DNA of 64,000 nucleotides from Lepidonotus clava (lineage: Eukaryota > Annelida > Polychaeta > Phyllodocida > Polynoidae), in contig OW387149.1 in the NCBI GenBank assembly GCA_936440205.1, positions 15,768,114 to 15,832,113 of the forward strand. The letters are read 5' to 3'. The notes beneath the pieces were generated by a model. The model did no database searches, was not told where the DNA came from, and saw nothing but the letters and a program-made list of their open reading frames with translations. Shown here one piece after another: positions 41,901 through 56,900 of this stretch. Each line of letters opens with the position of its first letter. Positions within the stretch are counted from its first letter, which is position 1. Made by a program: the position numbers and the translations under genes.

Positions 41901-44900
41901 TGCCTCATCTCTTATTTAGGCTTAACCAGTGATTTCAATTTGATTTTAATTATTGTACAGTATAGAAAAACTTTCAAATTTAGTATGAGACCATGAACAC
42001 TTCCCTGGTACTTAATTTGGAATTTTTGGATATGGTTTGGAATGACCTATATTATTTCTTACATATTTTAGATAGGCTTATCTTCTTCCAAAAGTATATA
42101 TGAAAGAAAATCTCTATCTGCCGGTGGTGTCATATGCTTCATCCCTTGTCTAGGTTTATCTAGAATATGTCTTTTGTATAAATATTTATCTAAAAACAAG
42201 AAAAAGAAAATAAGAAGCTTCACATACCTCTACACGTTGCTCCTCCGACAACAGCTGTTCATTTTCATGTGATTCATCATAATTGGTAATTTCTGACATG
42301 GCAAGGAGGTCATAACTGGCCACTAAGAAAAGAAAAAAACAACAATTAAATCTACAGAATTTGTTTGTGGGATTAGTTTAACTTCCGGCCAACCCAAAGG
42401 TAAAGCTTTTCAGCTAGTTTTACGCCACAGGGGCAGTGACTGAATCTATGAAATGAGGTGCCTATTTATAGCAGTGGGACCCAATGACCTCTTTATAGTG
42501 CTGCCACATTGAGATATCATGTTATAGGCCCACACAATAGCCCACCCAGTCACATAATACTGACACCAGGCCGACCAGTCATGTTTCGTGGTTCTTACTT
42601 TATACTGAAATCTACAGAAAAACTTAATACTGTTTCAATTTTGTTCAATCTAAATATACAACTACAACAATTGCTAAGATTTTCATTATTGCTTACCATC
42701 ATCGTCATAACTGCCAATTCTATCCACGGCATCAGTTAACATTTTAGTCACATTGTCACTAGAATATGTGTGATTGAGTTCAATCTGAAATGATGAATAC
42801 GTTTAAATTTGAAACATGTAAATTCTCATTAAGAACAGCTTTAAATTCATAATAATGTTCATCATAAAAATAAGTGCAGCTATTCTACCAAATTCAGGTT
42901 GACGTCTTTGTTCATATCATTGGACTCAAAAAATGATGGCCTATTATTTGCTACATGAAATGATACTCTATCTTATCTAGTTTGGAAAGTTGAGAAGAGA
43001 TAGAAAATTGCGTCCTGCAGGGTACCAACCGAAATTCCATTTTCAAATTCCCTATGTTTTCCTTGAGATTTCCCTGTCCTGTGGCAATTTTTCCCTGTGT
43101 CATATCCAGCAAGTTGTTCAAATTTAAAGGCCTTATAGAAAAAATATTGACGACCCAATAACAAAAAATCAAATCTCTACTATTTTGAGAATCAGGAATT
43201 TCAGAACTTGGTCAAATGAAATCCCCTGTGTTTTCCCTGTCAAGGAATTCTTTTTGCCATTTTCCCTGTTTTCCCTGTGTGGTTGGTACCCTGATCCTGC
43301 TTCCTGTTGTCTATGCTTAAGGAAAACCTATGTAGCATATCATTATAATTATTTCTATAGACCATGCTGTTGTTACTGAGGGGCATGTATCCATGCCTAG
43401 TGTATGCCAAAATCTTAATGAAACAGCAGACAATTTGTCCAAGATTTAAGATTACATTGGACTGTCTGACATTTAAGATTACCATGGACATTTCCATGTG
43501 ATAGTGAGCATGCCATAAACTAAAGAATATCTAGAAATCTTAGCAAAATAAAGGAAACCAAAAGCTTAATTTTATACGGACAAAGTATGAAATCTGTAGA
43601 CTTACCAGGTAATAATATGAAATCAGACGAGTAAAGTTTGAAGGAACCACATAGGATAGCTGTTGATTGAAACTGGCTGCGAATGTTCCAGGCAAACTAT
43701 CATAGGCACAGGTGAGTTTAGTTAGTGCCGAGTCCACATTCAACTGAAATTAACTTTGATCAATAAATTCAACAGGTTACAGTGAGTGAGTGATGGATGC
43801 TTTACATTGTACCAACAGCCAGGGTCATTTTCACAGCAAAAACAAGTTGGGACAAATTCTGTCTTTGGTGATCTTATCTATGAGATGAAGGTAACAGGGC
43901 AGGCAAACAGCAGGGGATCAAAACCGGGATATAATTTTTGCTGTACCTCATCTGTTAGTGAACCCAAACACCAACCAGGAATTGAACCCAAAGAACCACT
44001 TGGTCAGTGCTGGGTCCCCCCTATCATCACCTTATACAATCAGCAAGGGCTACTAGGGGTCTATATTCTTCCCAAGGGCAGAACCCCCACCCCAGTACCC
44101 CAAGGGGGTCATCATGTTACATGTACAGAAAACTATTCTGGAGTCAAAATTCCATTACCTACAGATACATATCATAAGTAGAATATAACTTGTGAAAACT
44201 AGCATGGATTTTCATCACAATATCTACTTTTGTGAGCTGACAATCACCGAAATAGCAGTTTTCTTTCTAACCAATGTTTAGAACTGATCGTTATGACATG
44301 ATACTGTAAGATATGAAATTCTAGTGAGCTTTATACAAAATATAATGGTATATACTTGACCAAAAAGATTTCTAGACTATATTTTAAACTATTTTGTGAG
44401 GACATGTCCCTGCTTTTTCAAAAATGAATTAAGACTTTGGAAAGACCCATGGATCCAGGAGTGGGGGCGCACCCCCCCCCCCCTTTTTGTTTTTTGGTCA
44501 AATACTATAATTTTTTAATGTAAAATTAGTGCCGGGACATTTTTTTATATATATAAGCGCCCCCCCCCCCCCTTTCTCGAATTCCTTGATCTGCTCCTAG
44601 TATCCCATCAGACAATTCAAACTGAAAGACAAGGGAAACCTTGATGATTATTACCCAAAAAATAAGTTTCATTTTTAGGTTTCCTTTTCAAATCAGATCT
44701 AATTAAAACGTGAAATCTCAGATCTTTTTAGGGCTCTAAATTTAAGAAAATCCATAAGACATTTGCATAGGCACCCTGGTTGGGACTCATGAGGATGGGG
44801 GTAGTGATATTGTGCAATTTTTTATCAAACAATTACAGAAACTTACCAGATTTCCACTGTTTTCCCAAGCCCCTGAGCTCTCCTTCCAAGACACACAAGA

Positions 44901-47900
44901 GATTGTTGAGACTTCTAAGCTAACATTCATCGTTTCCTGGCTTCCTTCATAGGATTCTCCGCGCGTGATAATAGTAGGGACTACAGCAAGATATACTGTA
45001 TGTTCGTACGAATTGTTAGTGTTGTGAACTAACATTACAGCATGATTCTGCTTCAAGGTAACAGAATAGCTTAGATCCTGGTCATTTGAAACACCCTCAG
45101 ATTCAATGACATTGTTCTGAAAATCTACTTTGACTACTTTGTCTCTTTCAAATTTGATATCCTTTAAGATTGGCCTTTCATCGAACTTGATCATGATCGA
45201 GAGGGGGACAGCGGTTAAGGTCGGCACCAGGAAAACTGCTACCAATGAATCAGGGCTCATTGTGAAATTGAAGATCACCAAGTTGTCTTCATTAGCAGTA
45301 TGCTCTTCTATCCTTAGGGGCAGTTCACCAGAGACAGTAGTGTGTAAACGAGTTTCTATAAAATGAAAAGGTATGACATAGCATTAGGCTGTATTTCACT
45401 ATCTGAATTTACTTCTGATTTCTTGAATCACCAGTGGAAACAAGGGCATCATATTCTTATATCATTACAAAGGATTTTACATTATCTTTGAAATGGTATG
45501 TAGTATGATTGGGTTAGGTCATATTCAGAATGAAACTTTCTGTAGGGAACTCCCATGAAGTATGTTCACATCGAGGGGCAGGGTACCAACCGAAACACCA
45601 TTTTCAAATTCCCTGTGTTTTCCCTGAGATTTCCCTGTCCCGCGGCAATTTTTCCCTGTGTCATATCTAGCAATGTGTTCAAAATTAAAAGCATCTGCTT
45701 GCAGAAAAAAATTGGACAGCCCAACAACAAAACGTCAAATCCCTAATATCTTGAGAATCGGGAATTTCAGAACCAGGCCAAATGAAATTCCCTGTGTTTT
45801 GGCAAAATTTCCAAATTCCCTGTGTTTTCCCTGTCAGGGAATTTCTTTTACCATTTTCCCTGTTTTCCCTGTGTGGGTTGCTACCCTGCTTTGATTATCT
45901 GCTTGGGGACATGGGGACAGGGTTTGACAGCAGGGAAATTAAACTCATGAATTATTTTTGCTGTTCCCAGACCCTTGAGAGACCCAGAACCAACTGGGGA
46001 TCAACCAAAAAGTCCTTTTTTGATATCGTTAAACCCCTATCGCTGCCTTTTATTATCAGCAAGGGATACTGAAGACCTCTTCTTCCTGGGGAGCCCCAAA
46101 GGGCAGTCCCAATGGGAACTCCCTCCTGAGATCCCCAAGGAGGTAAGGAGAGAAATATGTGAATCTTGAAAGAGTGGTTGAAATGCCGCAGGGTTGCCAC
46201 AAACCAATGACATCAAAATTCCCTGACATTTCACTGACTTTTACCAAATTCCATTTTTCCCTAATAAGATAAGAGAATCCTTTCATTAAACAGTCTTGAA
46301 CCATCCCTAGAACATTCTTTCCCTCCAATTTAGTCTCATACATTCAAAATGTAGTACCTTATTTTTTTCCTGTAGCCAATGCAGTTAATATTATGATTTA
46401 AATTCAGAACTATTACATATTCAGAAATTCCATTTTTTCTGACAAGGTTAAATTTTCCCTGACAATTTGCAAAATTCAAGTTTTCCCTGACCAATACCAC
46501 AATTCCCTGACTTTTCCCTGACCTGTGGCAACCCTGAATGGAAACTTGGAACAGCTCACCATCGATGCTCATGACCACACCCATAGATGTCCCGAGACCT
46601 TGAATGTTGAGTGGGGTATTCGAAGTGGATTCAATAGCAATCTTCAGTATACCAGTTCTGACTCCGAAAGATGATTCCGCCCAAATGTATGGGTTGGAGG
46701 AACTGCCAAGAGTCTGAAAGTAAATATACGTTTGTTGATATGCATTTCCTCTTAAAGAATCAACAGTGAGAAACAAGGATTTACATATTGAGGATCAGTT
46801 GGGTCAATAGTTTATCAAATCTAGAGGCCAAACCTAGACATTTAGAAGGTCATGTCATAATTTATTGAAACCTGTTACATAATTTAAAACCGTCTAAAAC
46901 TTGTTACCTGGTAATTTGTAAAGGGCCATTCAGGAGAAATAAAGAAGAGATATTTGAGAACTGTCCATGAAAAGTTTTAAATATATATTCTTATAAATAA
47001 TATATTGTCTCCTATAACATATCATCTTGTAACATCATTTGGAAAATATGGTTCGTGAGTCAAATTCAAGTACAAATCTTAACTCCACTCCAGCATGAGC
47101 AGGACACACGCTGCCAATCTGAATTGATTTTGGATACAAGCTTGTGAACTTCAAAGTGGCTATAAGGCAAACTCGTGCTATCCTTCTGATCACTTCTAAA
47201 CCATAGGCCAACCTTTAAAAAAAATTGTTTCCTGTCCAGCAGGTGGACAGAAAAATACCTAGTCGAGAGGTCGGAAAATCTTTTTCTTTTTGTTACTTTC
47301 TTCTTTTTTGGTAAGGCTATAACTAGACATTTTGATAAAAAAAAATTATTCTTCTTCTTCAAAAAAAAAAAACGTTTCCAGTCGGCCCTAAAATACTCAC
47401 TCAGGCGGTAAATAGGAAACAAACTTTTTTTAAGGGTGGCCCTATTGAGATCTTTTGTATTTGTTTGCAGTTAGAGTAAAAAAAAAGTGTAATTTCTAAA
47501 TTAAAACTGATTTCTTTATTATCTTTTCAAAAGAAATAGCAAGAGTTAGAGCACTGTGGGAGAAAAATGACTACATTTTACAATACATTAAATTTTCTAT
47601 AGCCACTTACATTGTCTTGGTTTTTAAAACTCTGTGGGAATTCTTGACAAGGGAAGATTATGTGTTACCTTCAAAACTATGGCTGTACTGCTCCCTATGC
47701 CTAGAGCTGTAGCGGCTGCTTGTAGTCGGGAGGCGAAGTGTGTCTCATCGTTTAAAACTACTTCAGTTGTGGATGATATACCTTGCTGTGTGAAATTCAG
47801 TGTGTTTGCTCCAAATGAATTCCAGGTGAACTCACGATACATGGTCCATAGCAATTGGTATTGGAAAATGGCAACAGGTGAAGAACCCGAGATAGAATCC

Positions 47901-50900
47901 ATTGTCCTTTTTGATATATCTTCGAACATATCAAAAATGGTGGGCTGTACAGTTTGCACCTAGGACAATGAAGAGAAACGTTAAACATTAAGTTGCAAAG
48001 ATGAAGATTATTTTAATATGTGCTAGCTCTGTCCCTACTTTAATTAGGTACCACAGCTGATTTTTTCAAAATGGGTTTAGACATTATTTGAAAGAAGATA
48101 AAATTAAAGTAGATCAAAGGACATACAAAAATAACTAAATGAAGAAAAAATAAAGTTTTATTTTTTTTGTGAGAATTTTTTTCTGAATTAAAATAATCAT
48201 GATCCCAAAAAGTAGGCTTTCTGCTTTGCGCACTTTCACCGTAAAGAATCAAAATATGGCAACTACACAGCAAGATAGCCCTTGCGATAAGCCTTCATTT
48301 GATACCAAACATGTAATTATTCTTTACGTTTAAGTACCTCTAATCCCCCAAAAAGGGGTAAAAAAGTGGACATTTTGCCAAAAATAATCATTTTTTGCCT
48401 CCTAAACATCCTTTTGCGCATTTTCATCATGATATTTACAGATATGGGAGCCCTTTATCCAAGTAGTTCATAATTTCAGCTTTAATTTGGCACCAAACTT
48501 GTCTATGATTTTCAAAAAGAAGTACCTCAATATTGGCTTGGAAAAAGACCTAATCTGTTTTTTTCATTAAATTGCTGATTTGCTCCTACCAACTCGAAAA
48601 AAACCATTAATTCAAAACGTATGTTCATGGGAATGATTTTTTTGAAATGCAGAGAAAAGCTTTAATTTGATCCCAACTAAGTGTATGTATGTCTTAAAAT
48701 CTAAAAAGAAAAGAGGGAAAAAAGTTCGGAAGAAAACGGGCCTCTATTGTGGTACCTACTTTAATGCTACTATAATCTAAAATAGTGTTATAGGGTCCCC
48801 ACTTAAATTTTCTATACACATACTTTGGTTCAGATAGGGGCACTGCGGTGTATTTGAGTATGGCATCTTTTGGGACTGTTTAATATGGTAGATTGGCAGT
48901 TTTTAAATGCTGAATGCCATGTTGTTTGCATAGTGAAAGGGTTATACATCCGCTGAATAGATGCAGTTGGGATATTAAAGATATACTACACCAGGGTTTT
49001 TTTTCAATTACGTACCGTAGTCCTTATACTGGATAGGTCGCTGTTGCTGACATCAATGTACTCTTCCCGCGTATAGTCTTTACCAAGTATTTCGGATAAT
49101 TCAATCAAAAGAGTATTGAGAATGTCATGATTAACTTCATACGCTCGCCTGAAAAGATTTGGACACATCTGTGATTCTACTTGGAAAAGATACAGCAATA
49201 ATACATACACATCTGACATTTGAGGCCAGTTGATTAATGTGTAGATGGGTGTTAGCCTAAAAATACAGCCATTTGAAATGCAGCAGTGTTCAAGACTAAA
49301 TTTTTCGATTCTTTGCCATCAGGGCCAATACTGTCGAAAGATTGTCGGCACTGATAATTTCTGATTGGCCCTGATGTATGTGTAGGTAAATTGAAAAAAA
49401 AGCTTTAAAAAAAAAAATGCATAGATGAAGCTAAAAATATGTGTTGGCCATCCGGGCCGTTTCAACATAATGTTCCCAATATTTTATTCAAAATCCTCGG
49501 CCATTAGCCAATGGGCCGGCATTAGTCATGAGCACTGCAGCATAAGACATGTGACATAACAAAAAAAGTTTCAGTAGAAGGTACCTAACTAATAATGTGT
49601 ACGGAAGCAGGTGTCCATTACTTAATTTTAGCCACCTTGCCAAGAAAGTGAGTGAGTGAGTGTCGGGTGTTTTACGCCGTACCGACAGCCAGGGTCATTT
49701 TCACGGCAAAAACCAGTTGGGACGAATTCTGTCGTTGATGATCGAATCTATGAGATGAAGGTGACAGGGCAGGCAAACAGCAGGGGATCAAAACCCAGCG
49801 ATTGTTTTTGCTGTACCTCATCCCTTAGTGAACCAAGCACTAACCAGAATTGAACCCAAGAACCACTTGGTCTTGCAAAGAAGGCAATCTCATGGCTAAG
49901 AGTATATCTCTCTGCAGAAGGTGGAGAGTGTAGGCTACCTCATAGGTCTCGTTTAAAGTGGTGCTCAGGGACCATGAGGGGCAGAGAGTATAAGCAAATA
50001 GCTAACACCTTGGATAATGTAGCAAGGCTGCCAACTCTGGTGACTGTTTTGGGAGTCAGCAGGCTGGCAAGCAGGAAGGCTAGTAGCATTGGCTGTAAAG
50101 GGTTGAGTAGACAATAGACCTGTCCACTTTGCCAGCTAGCCCACCCCTTATTTCTATGATATCAACATTTTTAGAAAAATGTTCATCATACATGATTCAC
50201 AGTAATTTTCCTAGTAGACCCAAAACTAAACTTTATATGCTTTTACTTTTAATATGATGTTAAATATATAGCTGTAGGAGTGGAAAGCAAAAATGGCATT
50301 TTCCCATACGGAACAGTGTTAAAGCCCTTCAGCTTTGCCCACAATGTCCAACCCTTAAATCAGAAAATCGTACCTTATTTTGGATCACCTGAAATGGAGA
50401 CTATTACCTGATTGAGAGAAAATAATAATTCATCCTCATTTATCAACACCTGTGAAAACGTAGCTAAGGTGTGTCAAGATTTTGATGCTACCCCTTTGAG
50501 TGCCTGGATCTGGGTTGCGGTACCTAAAAAAAGTTTTTTTAGGGGGGGGGGGAATCTCTAGGAGATCAACTCTTCCAAAAAATCCTCCTCGGGGGAGTTT
50601 TAAGGAAAAAGTGGTGGAGAGTTTGGTATAATGGCAATACCAAAAATGTTCAGAGAGAGCTAGCCAAAAACAAGGATATTTTCGGCCTCCTTAATCAGGG
50701 ATTATTGACTTGGAAAACACAAGTACTAACTCATTCATTCAGATTTGTGTCAGTGGCTGACTTTGCAAAAACTGAAATTATGTCCGACCTCTGTATCATG
50801 CCAGCAATACATCCTAAAGTGGACAGGTCTATAGCCTCTTTGACTGGTGATTGTCAACAGGAGCTCAGTGACATATATCATACATTTGGAACAAGACTCA

Positions 50901-53900
50901 AGACGTAGGATCTATTCTAGGATTCTAGGAATGATCTAAGCTTTATAGTTTAAATGTATCAAAGGTGGTCTTTGATACCAGTGAGGCGGCACATTTTAAT
51001 GAATAATAATATTAATAATTCAAATATTTTGATGGTATATCAGAAAAAATTATTTACTGTGGTAGGTCTGAACTGACACTATAGTGACAATCTGAAAAAA
51101 TATTTACTTTCAAACCTATAGGTTAGACATTGACTCTGGCCTAAGTGGGTCTGTATATCTTGTATATATCAGATATAATATTTTGATGGTAGGTCCAAAA
51201 AAACTGACACTATAGTGACAATTTCACAAATAATTTTATCTTTGAATCATTTGAATCTTAAATCTGTAAAACATGGTCTCAAAATATTTGAATTGCTAAC
51301 CTGTCCAGGCCTAAAATCATCAAACCACGCGAAGTAAAAGAGCCTAGGACATATTAAAACATAGTTTCCTGTATTTCATTAATTTTGATAGGCTGGATAA
51401 GGCCTAAATAAAAATTCTCGGAGTTTGCATGACACATTGACAGTGCCTATCTGAGCCAAAGACTGAGGCTGGTAAAAAAAAATTCATATCATTTGTAAAA
51501 TATCATTGCAAGTGTTTCCAGGCCTAAAATGATCAAACTATATGATATATAGGACCCTGAGATATAGGAGAACATAGATATATACATGGATTTCATTTTG
51601 ATAGGCCTAATGAGGTCTAAATAATTATTTTTCAGATTGTCAGTGTCTGATCATATGCTCGAGTTGCTTTGACATCCAGTTGTCAGCATCTAGGCCTAAG
51701 ACGGTAACCATCTGTAAAATATTATTGCACGCGTTTCCAGGCCTAAAATAATCAAACCATATGATATATAGGACCCTGATACATAGGAGAACATAGGTAT
51801 ATACATGAATTTCATTTTGGTAGGGGTAATAAGGCCTGAAATAATTATTTTTCAGATTGTCAGTGTCCAACCAATGCACGTTAGGCCTCTAGCCAAGTTT
51901 AGGCCTAGATTTCAACGGTGTAATTTCAAATGCTGGTAAAAAGATATGAACCTACCTGTACAGCCTAAGTCCTGAATGCTTCCGAATGGGTACATATCCT
52001 CCATAATTGATCACAATTAGATATTTTGTCTAAATATCATCCAGGTTTTCTGAGTTCAATGTATCGGTGCAGGCGTGTAGGCAGAGAACCCGGCCAATGT
52101 TTTCCCTTCGATATGAACGCAAGGTTCACGCATGACTTTTCAATACGTTGTATGCATTTAAGGAGGTCCAGACGTCAAAATATATATATTGAAAGCATCA
52201 GATAACGCAGTAACCTGGGTTAACAGGTGGGGAGAAGGGCGTCCCCCCGGTAACAACCAACCGTCCGGGCCGGCTGCACCCGGCAGTCTGAGCCTTTTCA
52301 CCCGGCGGAGACCGAAGGATCACCAAGAAAATTGTGCAAAGTTTTTGAGTGATTTGTCGCGCTATTTGGCAATCTTTTCATTTCTGGACTATGAGATGCT
52401 TATCTATATATCCAAATGCATCTGTTGATATCAATAACTACTGTTAGAACGACTGATTTCACGGTGAAATAGGTCTGCAAAGTTGATGAATATTCAGAGT
52501 TTAACCTGGTTCCTTTCTTGTCCGATCGAAAGCGAGGCTGGTGGGCATCAAGCATCGCGCCAGGACTACAAGCTTGCCCCGTCGGGTAAGCTTGCCCCGT
52601 CGGGTCTGATGTGACGATAGAATTTCTGGTTTTATTTGGTCAGATATCGATATAAATGATCAAGTTATGGTGTTGTAGGTTCTTAATGATCATGTACGAT
52701 TCATATCAGACAGGGTTTCGCTGGATTCTATCGAATTCAAGGTTTTCTGAGGGTAGGGCCACCATCACCCGTCACATAACGTCTGGGATTTCACCCGCCT
52801 CACGCCTTACGCGTCGGGTAACGCTCGGATGTGACGATCGGATTTCTGGTCTTATTTGCTCAAATATCGATATAAATGATCGAGTTATGATGTTGTAGGT
52901 TCTTAATGATCATGTACGATTCATATCAGACAGGATTTTGCTGGATTCTATCGGATTCAAGGTTTTTATGAGGGTACGGCCACAATCACCGTCACATAAC
53001 GCATCCGGTAACACTGAAGTATGAACCGTTTTTTCGTCACAGGGTCTAAGACTGTCTGACAATGAGGCGGCGGAGATCTAAAAGATTTTAAGATCTAAAG
53101 TGGGATTTAAGATTTAATTTGTAATGATTGATTAATTTAGCCGCCTCATAATAATAAATACTATCCTTTCATGCGAGTGTTTGTCACCTCTTAATGACGA
53201 GCTACTTGTTTGTTTGTTTGTGGGATTAGTTTATCGTCTGGCCAACCCTTTAGGGTTCTTTTACCAGACTGCACAAGGTATAGCTTTTCAGCTAGTTTTA
53301 CACCATAGGGCGGTGGGACCCAATGCCCTCTTTATAGTGCTGCCACACTGTGATGTCACATCATAGGCCCACACAATACCCCACCCAGTCACATACTGAC
53401 ACCAGGCCGACCAGTCATGTTTCGTGGTTCTTACTTTATACCGAGTGCCAGGCAAGCAGTGACCACTACCATTGTTAAAGTCTTTGGTATGACTCGGCCA
53501 GGGATAAATCCCAAGACCTCCCAGACTCAGAGTGGGCACTCTACAAATGAGCTACTGAGTCTAGTCCCTATTTGTCGCCTTCTACGAAGAGCAAGGGGCT
53601 GCTGGGGACATTCTTCCCAGGAGGTTCCCAAAGGAACCCCCACCCCAGATCCCCAGGGGGTAATGATGCGCTACATTTTGAGATGACCCACAGCCAAGAC
53701 AGGAGGAAAACTGTGATTGGAAAGATATATCATATTGGAATACTTAAAGAAACATAATGTTTATAGGCACTCCAATGAAGAACAGTAAAATAAAACCCCA
53801 TAGTTCAAATGCCCACACCAAGACTGGTTTATGGCTGCAGTGTCTGAAATTGAGCTGTGCCTGGCACCTGGCGTGCATTTTCACGGCCGGTTGCGCATTT

Positions 53901-56900
53901 TTCTAAGCTATGTGCCCGTCACTTTTCATGGCTTTCATTGTTACAGGAGGATGCAAAGACCCAATGCCAGGTGCACAGCTCACAGTATTGTGCACCTGGA
54001 AGGCCCAGTTTTTGAGCTTAATTTCAGACACTGGGCTGGTAAGACTATAGTCAAACCAGCAGCCAAACAACCATCAAAGAGGTTTCCCATGTTATTTATG
54101 GAGGGGCAATAGAAATATTCTTAACAGATTGGTACTGTCCAGTTGTAGCCATGGACTCTTGTAGGTTTGTTTGTTGGGGTAGTTTAAAATCCAGTCAACC
54201 ACACAGGGTTCTTTCCAGACTGGTAATGCTTTTCAGCTTTTGGGTGATCGTATCTATGATATGTTTTAGGAGAAACCCACCACCAGGTTTGTTACCCTAC
54301 TCTTTCTGAAGAGTGGCAAGGGGTCTTTAATGTGCAATGTCCCATGGACATGTAACACAGTGCATTGGGGGGTAGCAGGGTAACAGACAGGACACCACAC
54401 ACCCTGTTGGGAGCACAGGGTGCTCTTGTAGGTGTATGGACCCATTATGTCAAGGTGCATGTGGAACAGCCCCAGTAGGAGAGCCAGTAGGAGAGGGGAG
54501 TAACAACATATGGGGAACTGCCCCTACTTTCAAATCTAATTGGGATTTGTACAGGGATGTAAGTCGGGGGTTAATGAAAAAATCTGAAATAGCCAATCAG
54601 TGAGCACCATTTATTCACTTCCCTGAACCCTTTCAGGTTTTTGTGAAAATCTAAACTTAGTCTGAAAAACATCTGACCAGTTTTCCAAAGGTTGATGGAA
54701 GTTTTACACATGTTTAACATCCCTGTGTTTAAAAGACATTTTCTGATAGAGATAGGTTTTTGGTTAATTTTGAGAAAATTTTACGCAGGTAAATCTTGGT
54801 TTTAATAATATAGTTCCACGTCTAGAAATTACATCAATAAAAGTATTTGTTCCTGAGATTTTTGGATTAAACTGTAGCTGATACTTTTTGACAAAACATC
54901 ATTAGATAAGATACATACAGGTAAGGAAGGCAATGATGGTAAAAATGGCAAAATTATCAATTATTGTATGTATATATAAACCTCAGAAAAAACCCTCAAC
55001 TGACAACAATGCCACTACCACCCCCAAACTATGCCCCCCCCTCCCTACTCCCCACCTGACTAACTGCAACTTATCTGAATGTTAATCGGGAATGCAAATG
55101 AAGAATGCAAATTGGGAATGCAAATTGGGAATGCAAATCAGGAATGTAAATTGGGAATGCCAATTCGGAATGCAAATCCGGAATGCAAATCTAGAATGCG
55201 AATCCAGTATGCGAATCTGGTATGCGAATCCAGAATGTGAATCCGGAATGCGTATCCGGAAAGCATATCCAGAAAGTGTATCCGGAAATCATTTCCAGAA
55301 AGCGAATCCGGAAAGCGTATCTGGAAGGCCTATCCAGAAAGCGTGTGACTCCAGTAACTCTGGTAAATTTAGGTGAATCCAGAAAGCCATATTGGAAAGC
55401 GTATCCGGAAAGCATATCCAGAAAGCATATAAATCCAGGAACCTGTAACTCCGGTAACTCTAGGCAAATCCAGAATGCGAGTCCAGAAAGCCAATCCGGA
55501 AAGAGTATCTGGAAAGCATATAGCTCCAGGAACCTGTAACTCCAGGAAATTGTAATTTATTCCTATATATTACATATGTTCATTCATACAAAGTGTCGTC
55601 TGCTTAGCATCACTATCTGCTTGTCAGAAGCAATGGACCTGAACCCCAGAATGCATTGCACAACACTCAGAACTCCCAGAATTCCCAAATCCTTTGTTTT
55701 CTGACAGGAAAAGGAAACAGAACTGCCTATTAAAAACTTGCTTGTACCCTCATGCCTTTTAAGCCTATGAGAATGAGCAGGAATAGGCTGGCACCAGTGG
55801 AAGCTCGACCCAGTCCTATCTGAGTCCAAGGACAAACTTAGCAACTTCTACCCTCACAGCAAACTTGGGCCCAGAATTATAATATGTCCATAAAGTTTAG
55901 AGTCTGTAAAGGAAGCATACTTTTTAGGTTTCTTTCTAGACTACACAATTTAATTCTCTTCAGCTTCTATGATATAATTCAGGAGAAACCCATCACTGGG
56001 ATAACTACCCAAATCTTTTGGAACTTTTCATTGTTTGAGTAGTTTAACTTTAACATCCAGCCAACCTTTCAGGTTATTTTTCCAGACTGTACAAGGTAAT
56101 GCTTTTCAGCTAGTTTATGGCATGTGGGCGGTGACGGAATCTATGAGATGAGGTGCCTATTAGTAGCAGTGTGACCCGATGCCCTCACTTTAGTGCTGCA
56201 TCACTGAGATATCATGCCATAGGCCAACATGATATCCCATCCAGTCACACTATACTGACACCAGGCCGACCAGTCATGTTTTGTGGTTCTAACTTCATAC
56301 CAAGTTCCAGACAAGCAGTAAACACTGCCACTATTAAAGTCTTTGGTGTGACTCAGCTAGGGTTAGGCCCCATAGCACTGAGCATCTGAGTCTGGTCTCC
56401 CCCACTGTTTTGTCGCATTCTATGAATACAGGCATGTAAGTCATAGAAAGTCGTTTCCGCGGAATTATAATAAAATTGCTAAGAAACAGGTATAAACCTT
56501 ATTTTTGAGGAGGGAAACGAAGGTATCACTTATTTACTAACGAATAATATGATAAATACATTTTTCAGGACCAGAACAACATTCATATATTTTCTACTTT
56601 TTGGCAAAAATTATTGAAGCAACCCCCATCCCCTATATACAAAATATTTTCTCCTCAGATTTGGACGACTCTCAAAAACGATCAAAATATTCCAAAAAAA
56701 GCGGAATTCTGCATTTCCGCGGAAATCTTACATGCCTGGAATAGCAAGGGGCTGCTGGGGATACATTCAGGCCTCAAAGCAGAGATCATGAAAAAGAGGT
56801 ATCTTTAAAAGGTTGCAATTTGGAAAATAAAGTTCGAATAAGGAAAACAAGGTCTTTTGAAATTAGTTTCAACTAGTTTAATGATGAAATTAGTCCAAAA

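Noticed and set aside
47066-47422. A 118-codon minus-strand frame rich in Lys and Phe
   Set aside because: Low-complexity translation of A- and T-runs in an intron; no splice or phase support within the gene.
55092-55539. Open frames of about 90-105 codons on the plus strand with Asn/Cys/Glu-rich repeats
   Set aside because: They are produced by a 13-bp minisatellite: every frame gives an artificial 13-residue repeat, and both strands are open.
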